This document shows, in pieces, positions 52,692-64,000 of a stretch of 64,000 bases of DNA. The DNA lies in the NCBI GenBank assembly GCA_963971575.1, contig OZ020612.1, forward strand, positions 29,925,916-29,989,915, read 5' to 3'. Under the pieces are notes generated by a model. The model searched no databases. It was not told the origin of the DNA and saw only the letters and a list, made by a program, of their open reading frames with translations. The stretch's first letter is position 1; each line of letters starts with the position of its first letter. The DNA comes from Liopterus haemorrhoidalis (lineage: Eukaryota > Arthropoda > Insecta > Coleoptera > Dytiscidae). The position numbers and the translations under genes are program-made.

Positions 52692-55409
52692 AAATAAGAA
52701 GACAAATCTTTTATTCAAATACAATTTTTTGATTGGATAAATATTTAAAGAGTTATGGCGGGAAAACAATTGTGTGGTTAAAATTTAGTTAACTCCCTTA
52801 TTATTAACTTTACAGTAAAAAATGTATAATAAATGTTATTGGAAATAAGAAGACAAATCTTTTATTCAAATACAATTTTTTGATTAGATAAATATTTAAA
52901 GAGTTATGGCGGGAAAACAATTTTGAGGTTAAAATTTAGTTATCTCCCTTATTATTTACTTCACAGTACAAAATGTATATAAAAGATTGTTGAAAATAAG
53001 AAGACAAATCTTTTATTCAAATACAATTTCTTGATTGGATAAATATTTAAAGAGTTATGGCGGGAAAACAATTGTGGGGTTAAAATTTAGTTAACTCTCT
53101 TATTATTAACTTAACAGTAAAAAATGTATAATAACTATTGTTGGAAATAAGAAGACAAATCTTTTATTCAAATACAATTTTTTGATTGGATAAATATTTA
53201 AAGAGTTATGGCGGGAAAACAATTGTGTGGTTAAAATTTAGTTAACTCTCTTATTATTAACTTAACATTAAAAAATGTATAATAACTATTGTTGGAAATA
53301 AGAAGATAAATCTTTTATTCAAATACAATTTTTTGATTGGATAAATATTTAAAGAGTTATGGCGGGAAAACAATTGTGTGGTTAAAGTTTAGTTAACTCC
53401 CTTATTATTAACTTTACAGTAAAAAATGTATAATAAATGTTGTTGGAAATAAGAAGACAAATCTTTTATCGAAATACAATTTTTTGATTGCATAAATATT
53501 TAAAGAGTTATGGCGGGAAAACAATTTTGAGGTTAAAATTTAGTTATCTCCCTTATTATTAACTTAACAGTAAGAAATTTATTATAAATGTTGTTGGAAA
53601 TAAGAAGACAAATCTTTTATCCAAATACAATTTTTTGATTGGATAAATATTTAAAGAGTTATGGCGGGAAAACAATTTTGAGGTTAAAATTTAGTTAACT
53701 CTCTTATTATTAACTTAACAGTAAAAAATGTATAATAACTATTGTTGGAAATAAGAAGACAAATCTTTTATCCAAATACAATTTTTTGATTGGATAAATA
53801 TTTAAAGAGTTATGGCGGGAAAACCATTTTGAGGTTAAAATTTAGTTATCTCCCTTATTATTAACTTAACAGTAAGAAATGTATTATAAATGTAGTTGGA
53901 AATAAAAAGACAAATATTTTATCCAAATACAATTTTTTGATTGGATAAATATTTAAAGAGTTATGGCGGGAAAACAATTTTGAGGTTAAATTTTAGTTAT
54001 CTCCCTTATTATTTACTTCACAGTAAGAAATTTATTATAAATGTTGTTGGAAATAAGAAGACAAATCTTTTATCCAACTACAATTTTTTGATTGGATAAA
54101 TATTTAAAGAGTTATGGCGGGAAAACAATTTTGAGGTTAAAATTTAGTTATCTCCCTTATTATTTACTACAGAGTACAAAATGTATACAAAAGATTGTTG
54201 AAAATAAGAAGACAAATCTTTTATTCAAATACAATTTTTTGATTGGATAAATATTTAAAGAGTTATGGCGGGAAAACAATTGTGAGGTTAAAATTTAGTT
54301 AACTCTCTTATTATTAACTTAACAGTAAAAAATGTAGAATAACTACTGTTGGAAATAAGAAGACAAATCTTTTATTCAAATACAATTTTTTGATTGGATA
54401 AATATTTAAAGAGTTATGGCGGGAAAACAATTTTGAGGTTAAATTTTAGTTATCTCCCTTATTATTTACTTCACAGTACAAAACGTATAAAAAAGATTGT
54501 TGGAAATAAGAAGACAAATCTTTTATTCAAATACAATTTTTTGATTGGATAAATATTTAAAGAGTTATGGCGGGAAAACCATTGTGTGGTTAAAATTTAG
54601 TTAACTCCCTTATTATTAACTTTACAGTAAAAAATGTATTATAAATGTTGTTGGAAATAAGAAGACAAATCTTTTATTCAAATACAATTTTTTGATTGGA
54701 TAAATATTTAAAGAGTTATGGCGGGAAAACAATTTTGAGGTTAAAATTTAGTTAACTCCCTTATTATTAACTTTACAGTAAAAAATGTAGGATAAATGTT
54801 GTTGGAAATAAGAAGACAAATCTTTTATCCAAATACAATTTTTTGATTGGATAAATATTTAAAGAGTTATGGCGGGAAAACAATTGTGTGGTTAAAATTT
54901 AGTTAACTCTCTTATTATTAACTTAACAGTAAAAAATGTATAATAACTAATGTTGGAAATAAGAAGACAAATCTTTTATTCAATTACAATTTTTTGATTG
55001 GATAAATATTTAAAGAGTTATGGCGGGAAAACCATTGTGTGGTTAAAATTTAGTTAACTCCCTTATTATTAACTTAACAGTAAAAAATGTATAATAACTA
55101 TTGTTGGAAATAAGAAGACAAATCTTTTATCCAAATACAATTTTTTGATTGGATAAATATTTAAAGAGTTATGGCGGGAAAACAATTTTGAGGTTAAAAT
55201 TTAGTTTTCTCCCTTATTATTAACTTAACAGTAAGAAATTTATTATAAATGTTGTTGGAAATAAGAAGACAAATCTTTTATCCAAATACAATTTTTTGAT
55301 TGGATAAATATTTAAAGAGTTATGGCGGGAAAACAATTTTGAGGTTAAAATTTAGTTATCTCCCTTATTATTTACTACAGAGTACAAAATGTATACAAAA
55401 GATTGTTGA
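52692..55409 (+). repeat. 18-monomer higher-order block, copy B (2718 bp)
   Basis: Second copy of the 2718-bp block, with agreement extending to about 55492 before TGAGG replaces TGTGG. Together with its relatives from about 47.6 kb, it makes a run of three related but unequal units (16, 18 and 18 monomers). Confidence 0.8.
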
Positions 55410-58400
55410 AAATAAGAAGACAAATCTTTTATTCAAATACAATTTTTTGATTGGATAAATATTTAAAGAGTTATGGCGGGAAAACAATTGTGAGGTTAAA
55501 ATTTAGTTAACTCTCTTATTATTAACTTAACAGTAAAAAATGTATAATAACTATTGTTGGAAATAAAAAGACAAATCTTTTATTCAAATACAATTTTTTG
55601 ATTGGATAAATATTTAAAGAGTTATGGCGGGAAAACAATTGTGTGGTTAAAATTTAGTTTACTCTCTTATTATTAACTTAACAGTAAAAAATGTATAATA
55701 ACTAATGTTGGAAATAAGAAGACAAATCTTTTATTCAAATACAATTTTTTGATTGGATAAATATTTAAAGAGTTATGGCGGGAAAACAATTGTGTGGTTA
55801 AAGTTTAGTTAACTCCCTTATTATTCAGTTTACAGTAAAAAATGTATAATAAATGTTGTTGGAAATAAGAAGACAAATCTTTTATCCAAATACAATTTTT
55901 TGATTGCATAAATATTTAAAGAGTTATGGCGGGAAAACAATTTTGAGGGAAAAATTTTGTTATCTCCCTTATTATTTACTACACAGTACAAAATGTATAC
56001 AAAAGATTGTTGAAAATAAGAAGACAAATCTTTTATTCAAATACAATTTTTTGATTGGATAAATATTTAAAGAGTTATGGCGGGAAAACAATTGTGAGGT
56101 TAAAATTTAGTTAACTCTCTTATTATTAACTTAACAGTAAAAAATGTATAATAACTATTGTTGGAAATAAGAAGACAAATCTTTTATTCAAATACAATTT
56201 TTTGATTGGATAAATATTTAAAGAGTTATGGCGGGAAAACAATTGTGTGGTTAAAATTTAGTTAACTCTCTTATTATTAACTTAACAGTAAAAAATGTAT
56301 AATAACTAATGTTGGAAATAAGAAGACAAATCTTTTATTCAATTACAATTTTTTGATTGGATAAATATTTAAAGAGTTATGGCGGGAAAACCATTGTGTG
56401 GTTAAAATTTAGTTAACTCCCTTATTATTAACTAAACAGTAAAAAATGTATAATAACTATTGTTGGAAATAAGAAGACAAATCTTTTATCCAAATACAAT
56501 TTTTTGATTGGATAAATATTTAAAGAGTTATGGCGGGAAAACAATTTTGAGGTTAAAATTTAGTTATCTCCCTTATTATTAACTTAACAGTAAGAAATGT
56601 ATTATAAATGTAGTTGGAAATAAGAAGACAAATCTTTTATTCAAATACAATTTTTTGATTGGATAAATATTTAAAGAGTTATGGCGGGAAAACAATTGTG
56701 TGGTTAAAATTTAGTTAACTCCCTTATTATTAACTTTACAGTAAAAAATGTATAATAAATGTTGTTGGAAATAAGAAGACAAATCTTTTATTTAAATACA
56801 ATTTTTTGATTGGATAAATATTTAAAGAGTTATGGCCGGAAAACAATTTTGAGGTTAAAATTTAGTTATCTCCCTTATTATTTACTTCACAGTACAAAAT
56901 GTATATAAAAGATTGTTGAAAATAAGAAGACAAATCTTTTATTCAAATACAATTTCTTGATTGGATAAATATTTAAAGAGTTATGGCGGGAAAACAATTG
57001 TGGGGTTAAAATTTAGTTAACTCTCTTATTATTAACTTAACAGTAAAAAATGTATAATAACTATTGTTGGAAATAAGAAGACAAATCTTTTTTCAAATAC
57101 AATTTTTTGATTGGATAAATATTTAAAGAGTTATGGCGGGAAAACAATTGTGTGGTTAAAATTTAGTTAACTCTCTTATTATTAACTTAACATTAAAAAA
57201 TGTATAATAACTATTATTGGAAATAAGAAGACAAATCTTTTATTCAAATACAATTTTTTGATTGGATAAATATTTAAAGAGTTATGGCGGGAAAACAATT
57301 GTGTGGTTAAAGTTTAGTTAACTCCCTTATTATTAACTTTACAGTAAAAAATGTATAATAAATGTTGTTGGAAATAAGAAGACAAATCTTTTATCCAAAT
57401 ACAATTTTTTGATTGCATAAATATTTAAAGAGTTATGGCGGGAAAACAATTTTGAGGTTAAAATTTTGTTATCTCCCTTATTATTAACTTAACAGTAAGA
57501 AATTTATTATAAATGTTGTTGGAAATAAGAAGACAAATCTTTTATCCAAATACAATTTTTTGATTGGATAAATATTTAAAGAGTTATGGCGGGAAAACAA
57601 TTTTGAGGTTAAAATTTAGTTATCTCCCTTATTATTTACTACACAGTACAAAATGTATACAAAAGATTGTTGAAAATAAGAAGACAAATCTTTTATTCAA
57701 ATACAATTTTTTGATTGGATAAATATTTAAAGAGTTATGGCGGGAAAACAATTGTGAGGTTAAAATTTAGTTAACTCTCTTATTATTAACTTAACAGTAA
57801 AAAATGTATTATAACTATTGTTGGAAATAAGAAGACAAATCTTTTATTCAAATACAATTTTTTGATTGGATAAATATTTAAAGAGTTATGGCGGGAAAAC
57901 AATTGTGTGGTTAAAATTTAGTTAACTCTCTTATTATTAACTTAACAGTAAAAAATGTATAATAACTAATGTTGGAAATAAGAAGACAAATCTTTTATTC
58001 AATTACAATTTTTTGATTGGACAAATATTTAAAGAGTTATGGCGGGAAAACCATTGTGTGGTTAAAATTTAGTTAACTCCCTTAATATTAACTTAACAGT
58101 AAAAAATGTATAATAACTATTGTTGGAAATAAGAAGACAAATCTTTTATCCAAATACAATTTTTTGATTGGATAAATATTTAAAGAGTTATGGCGGGAAA
58201 ACAATTTTGAGGTTAAAATTTAGTTATCTCCCTTATTATTAACTTAACAGTAAGAAATGTATTATAAATGTAGTTGGAAATAAGAAGACAAATCTTTTAT
58301 TCAAATACAATTTTTTGATTGGATAAATATTTAAAGAGTTATGGCGGGAAAACAATTGTGTGGTTAAAATTTAGTTAACTCCCTTATTATTAACTTTACA

Positions 58401-61400
58401 GTAAAAAATGTATAATAAATGTTGTTGGAAATAAGAAGACAAATCTTTTATTCAAATACAATTTTTTGATTAGATAAATATTTAAAGAGTTATGGCGGGA
58501 AAACAATTTTGAGGTTAAAATTTAGTTTTCTCCCTTATTATTTACTTCACAGTACAAAATGTATATAAAAGATTGTTGAAAATAAGAAGACAAATCTTTT
58601 ATTCAAATACAATTTCTTGATTGGATAAATATTTAAAGAGTTATGGCGGGAAAACAATTGTGGGGTTAAAATTTAGTTAACTCTCTTATTATTAACTTAA
58701 CAGTAAAAAATGTATAATAACTATTGTTGGAAATAAGAAGACAAATCTTTTATTCAAATACAATTTTTTGATTGGATAAATATTTAAAGAGTTATGGCGG
58801 GAAAACAATTGTGTGGTTAAAATTTAGTTAACTCTCTTATTATTAACTTAACATTAAAAAATGTATAATAACTATTGTTGGAAATAAGAAGATAAATCTT
58901 TTATTCAAATACAATTTTTTGATTGGATAAATATTTAAAGAGTTATGGCGGGAAAACAATTGTGTGGTTAAAGTTTAGTTAACTCCCTTATTATTAACTT
59001 TACAGTAAAAAATGTATAATAAATGTTGTTGGAAATAAGAAGACAAATCTTTTATCGAAATACAATTTTTTGATTGCATAAATATTTAAAGAGTTATGGC
59101 GGGAAAACAATTTTGAGGTTAAAATTTAGTTATCTCCCTTATTATTAACTTAACAGTAAGAAATTTATTATAAATGTTGTTGGAAATAAGAAGACAAATC
59201 TTTTATCCAAATACAATTTTTTGATTGGATAAATATTTAAAGAGTTATGGCGGGAAAACAATTTTGAGGTTAAAATTTAGTTAACTCTCTTATTATTAAC
59301 TTAACAGTAAAAAATGTATAATAACTATTGTTGGAAATAAGAAGACAAATCTTTTATCCAAATACAATTTTTTGATTGGATAAATATTTAAAGAGTTATG
59401 GCGGGAAAACAATTTTGAGGTTAAAATTTAGTTATCTCCCTTATTATTAACTTAACAGTAAGAAATGTATTATAAATGTAGTTGGAAATAAGAAGACAAA
59501 TCTTTTATTCAAATACAATTTTTTGATTGGATAAATATTTAAAGAGTTATGGCGGGAAAACAATTGTGTGGTTAAAATTTAGTTAACTCCCTTATTATTA
59601 ACTTTACAGTAAAAAATGTATAATAAATGTTGTTGGAAATAAGAAGACAAATCTTTTATTCAAATACAATTTTTTGATTAGATAAATATTTAAAGAGTTA
59701 TGGCGGGAAAACAATTTTGAGGTTAAAATTTAGTTTTCTCCCTTATTATTTACTTCACAGTACAAAATGTATATAAAAGATTGTTGAAAATAAGAAGACA
59801 AATCTTTTATTCAAATACAATTTTTTGATTGGATAAATATTTAAAGAGTTATGGCGGGAAAACAATTGTGTGGTTAAAATTTAGTTAACTCTCTTATTAT
59901 TAACTTAACAGTAAAAAATGTATAATAACTATTGTTGGAAATAAGAAGACAAATCTTTTATTCAAATACAATTTTTTGATTGGATAAATATTTAAAGAGT
60001 TATGGCGGGAAAACAATTGTGTGGTTAAAATTTAGTTAACTCTCTTATTATTAACTTAACATTAAAAAATGTATAATAACTATTGTTGGAAATAAGAAGA
60101 TAAATCTTTTATTCAAATACAATTTTTTGATTGGATAAATATTTAAAGAGTTATGGCGGGAAAACAATTGTGTGGTTAAAGTTTAGTTAACTCCCTTATT
60201 ATTAACTTTACAGTAAAAAATGTATAATAAATGTTGTTGGAAATAAGAAGACAAATCTTTTATCGAAATACAATTTTTTGATTGCATAAATATTTAAAGA
60301 GTTATGGCGGGAAAACAATTTTGAGGTTAAAATTTAGTTATCTCCCTTATTATTAACTTAACAGTAAGAAATTTATTATAAATGTTGTTGGAAATAAGAA
60401 GACAAATCTTTTATCCAAATACAATTTTTTGATTGGATAAATATTTAAAGAGTTATGGCGGGAAAACAATTTTGAGGTTAAAATTTAGTTAACTCTCTTA
60501 TTATTAACTTAACAGTAAAAAATGTATAATAACTATTGTTGGAAATAAGAAGACAAATCTTTTATCCAAATACAATTTTTTGATTGGATAAATATTTAAA
60601 GAGTTATGGCGGGAAAACAATTTTGAGGTTAAAATTTAGTTATCTCCCTTATTATTAACTTAACAGTAAGAAATGTATTATAAATGTAGTTGGAAATAAA
60701 AAGACAAATATTTTATCCAAATACAATTTTTTGATTGGATAAATATTTAAAGAGTTATGGCGGGAAAACAATTTTGAGGTTAAATTTTAGTTATCTCCCT
60801 TATTATTTACTTCACAGTAAGAAATTTATTATAAATGTTGTTGGAAATAAGAAGACAAATCTTTTATCCAACTACAATTTTTTGATTGGATAAATATTTA
60901 AAGAGTTATGGCGGGAAAACAATTTTGAGGTTAAAATTTAGTTATCTCCCTTATTATTTACTACAGAGTACAAAATGTATACAAAAGATTGTTGAAAATA
61001 AGAAGACAAATCTTTTATTCAAATACAATTTTTTGATTGGATAAATATTTAAAGAGTTATGGCGGGAAAACAATTGTGAGGTTAAAATTTAGTTAACTCT
61101 CTTATTATTAACTTAACAGTAAAAAATGTAGAATAACTACTGTTGGAAATAAGAAGACAAATCTTTTATTCAAATACAATTTTTTGATTGGATAAATATT
61201 TAAAGAGTTATGGCGGGAAAACAATTTTGAGCTTAAATTTTAGTTATCTCCCTTATTATTTACTTCACAGTACAAAACGTATAAAAAAGATTGTTGGAAA
61301 TAAGAAGACAAATCTTTTATTCAAATACAATTTTTTGATTGGATAAATATTTAAAGAGTTATGGCGGGAAAACCATTGTGTGGTTAAAATTTAGTTAACT

Positions 61401-64000
61401 CCCTTATTATTAACTTTACAGTAAAAAATGTATTATAAATGTTGTTGGAAATAAGAAGACAAATCTTTTATTCAAATACAATTTTTTGATTGGATAAATA
61501 TTTAAAGAGTTATGGCGGGAAAACAATTTTGAGGTTAAAATTTAGTTAACTCCCTTATTATTAACTTTACAGTAAAAAATGTAGGATAAATGTTGTTGGA
61601 AATAAGAAGACAAATCTTTTATCCAAATACAATTTTTTGATTGGATAAATATTTAAAGAGTTATGGCGGGAAAACAATTGTGTGGTTAAAATTTAGTTAA
61701 CTCTCTTATTATTAACTTAACAGTAAAAAATGTATAATAACTAATGTTGGAAATAAGAAGACAAATCTTTTATTCAATTACAATTTTTTGATTGGATAAA
61801 TATTTAAAGAGTTATGGCGGGAAAACCATTGTGTGGTTAAAATTTAGTTAACTCCCTTATTATTAACTTAACAGTAAAAAATGTATAATAACTATTGTTG
61901 GAAATAAGAAGACAAATCTTTTATCCAAATACAATTTTTTGATTGGATAAATATTTAAAGAGTTATGGCGGGAAAACAATTTTGAGGTTAAAATTTAGTT
62001 TTCTCCCTTATTATTAACTTAACAGTAAGAAATTTATTATAAATGTTGTTGGAAATAAGAAGACAAATCTTTTATCCAAATACAATTTTTTGATTGGATA
62101 AATATTTAAAGAGTTATGGCGGGAAAACAATTTTGAGGTTAAAATTTAGTTATCTCCCTTATTATTTACTACAGAGTACAAAATGTATACAAAAGATTGT
62201 TGAAAATAAGAAGACAAATCTTTTATTCAAATACAATTTTTTGATTGGATAAATATTTAAAGAGTTATGGCGGGAAAACAATTGTGAGGTTAAAATTTAG
62301 TTAACTCTCTTATTATTAACTTAACAGTAAAAAATGTATAATAACTAATGTTGGAAATAAGAAGACAAATCTTTTATTCAATTACAATTTTTTGATTGGA
62401 TAAATATTTAAAGAGTTATGGCGGGAAAACCATTGTGTGGTTAAAATTTAGTTAACTCCCTTATTATTAACTTAACAGTAAAAAATGTATAATAACTATT
62501 GTTGGAAATAAGAAGACAAATCTTTTATCCAAATACAATTTTTTGATTGGATAAATATTTAAAGAGTTATGGCGGGAAAACAATTTTGAGGTTAAAATTT
62601 AGTTATCTCCCTTATTATTAACTTAACAGTAAGAAATGTATTATAAATGTAGTTGGAAATAAGAAGACAAATCTTTTATTCAAATACAATTTTTTGATTG
62701 GATAAATATTTAAAGAGTTATGGCGGGAAAACAATTGTGTGGTTAAAATTTAGTTAACTCCCTTATTATTAACTTTACAGTAAAAAATGTATAATAAATG
62801 TTGTTGGAAATAAGAAGACAAATCTTTTATTTAAATACAATTTTTTGATTGGATAAATATTTAAAGAGTTATGGCCGGAAAACAATTTTGAGGTTAAAAT
62901 TTAGTTATCTCCCTTATTATTTACTTCACAGTACAAAATGTATATAAAAGATTGTTGAAAATAAGAAGACAAATCTTTTATTCAAATACAATTTCTTGAT
63001 TGGATAAATATTTAAAGAGTTATGGCGGGAAAACAATTGTGGGGTTAAAATTTAGTTAACTCTCTTATTATTAACTTAACAGTAAAAAATGTATAATAAC
63101 TATTGTTGGAAATAAGAAGACAAATCTTTTATTCAAATACAATTTTTTGATTGGATAAATATTTAAAGAGTTATGGCGGGAAAACAATTGTGTGGTTAAA
63201 ATTTAGTTAACTCTCTTATTATTAACTTAACATTAAAAAATGTATAATAACTATTGTTGGAAATAAGAAGACAAATCTTTTATTCAAATACAATTTTTTG
63301 ATTGGATAAATATTTAAAGAGTTATGGCGGGAAAACAATTGTGTGGTTAAAGTTTAGTTAACTCCCTTATTATTAACTTTACAGTAAAAAATGTATAATA
63401 AATGTTGTTGGAAATAAGAAGACAAATCTTTTATCGAAATACAATTTTTTGATTGCATAAATATTTAAAGAGTTATGGCGGGAAAACAATTTTGAGGTTA
63501 AAATTTAGTTATCTCCCTTATTATTAACTTAACAGTAAGAAATTTATTATAAATGTTGTTGGAAATAAGAAGACAAATCTTTTATCCAAATACAATTTTT
63601 TGATTGGATAAATATTTAAAGAGTTATGGCGGGAATACAATTTTGAGGTTAAAATTTAGTTATCTCCCTTATTATTTACTACAGAGTACAAAATGTATAC
63701 AAAAGATTGTTGAAAATAAGAAGACAAATCTTTTATTCAAATACAATTTTTTGATTGGATAAATATTTAAAGAGTTATGGCGGGAAAACAATTTTGAGGT
63801 TAAATTTTAGTTATCTTCCTTATTATTTACTTCACAGTACAAAACGTATAAAAAAGATTGTTGGAAATAAGAAGACAAATCTTTTATTCAAATACAATTT
63901 TTTGATTGGATAAATATTTAAAGAGTTATGGCGGGAAAACCATTGTGTGGTTAAAATTTAGTTAACTCCCTTATTATTAACTTTACAGTAAAAAATGTAT

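Larger units (their letters stand above)
44667..64000 (+). repeat. Satellite DNA array, right block (same family)
   Basis: The same satellite resumes in the same orientation directly after the insertion, within the very monomer that was interrupted, and runs off the right edge (about 128 monomers). Subtypes and multi-monomer blocks are shared with the left block. One example is the GGCCGG monomer at 45361, 56834 and 62873. Another is a monomer that lost one A in CTTTTATTC, seen at about 45614 and again at about 57087, exactly 11473 bp apart like the GGCCGG markers beside them. No gene or second insertion is visible. Confidence 0.98.

Noticed and set aside
1..64000. CRISPR array
   Set aside because: The units are 151 bp and directly adjacent, without unique spacers, and the composition and inserted element are eukaryotic.

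Overview
The window is one uninterrupted block of eukaryotic satellite DNA, broken once by a transposable-element insertion. Roughly 416 head-to-tail monomers of about 151 bp, all on the same strand, run from base 1 to 43567 and again from 44667 to 64000. The monomer is about 23% G+C by my hand count of a typical copy and carries usually a single CpG. I find no protein-coding gene. The few open frames of 65-70 codons are fortuitous readings of repeated monomer pairs or of a tetranucleotide microsatellite. The megasatellite scale, the tRNA-like sequence and the Helentron-type element all point to a eukaryote, most likely an animal. I cannot name the species. The setting looks heterochromatic (centromeric, pericentromeric or subtelomeric), but which of these cannot be decided from the window.

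Within a monomer about 80 bp is almost invariant and the other 70 bp is variable. The invariant part runs from the GGAAATAAG motif, across the monomer boundary I chose, to GGCGGGAAAAC. The variable part falls into a handful of recurrent subtypes. The invariant part holds a 10-bp palindrome (TAAATATTTA), an inverted CCAAT box and, on the minus strand, a perfect match to the E2F consensus TTTSSCGC.

The array has higher-order structure. Multi-monomer blocks recur with near-identity: 22 monomers (3322 bp, 4845-11488), 15 monomers (2264 bp, 13622-18149), 40 monomers (6040 bp, 21918-33997), 18 monomers (2718 bp, 49974-55409) and 3 monomers (453 bp, about 34332-35237). A diagnostic GGCCGG monomer followed by an ordered cassette occurs ten times. 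The block lengths are not multiples of one unit, so this is a patchwork of overlapping amplifications rather than one regular higher-order repeat.

The insertion (43568-44666, 1099 bp, read on the minus strand) has the architecture of a non-autonomous Helentron-associated element (HINE / DINE-1-like): a 16-bp subterminal inverted repeat, a GTCT microsatellite, an AT-rich body, the inverse repeat, and a terminal stem-loop. Its body contains a degenerate tRNA-Arg(UCU)-like sequence with intact Pol III A and B boxes and a T6 run just downstream. Seven other copies of the same satellite block in this window lack the insertion and serve as empty sites. They show that the insertion added exactly 1104 bp, which is the 1099-bp element plus 5 bp of A.
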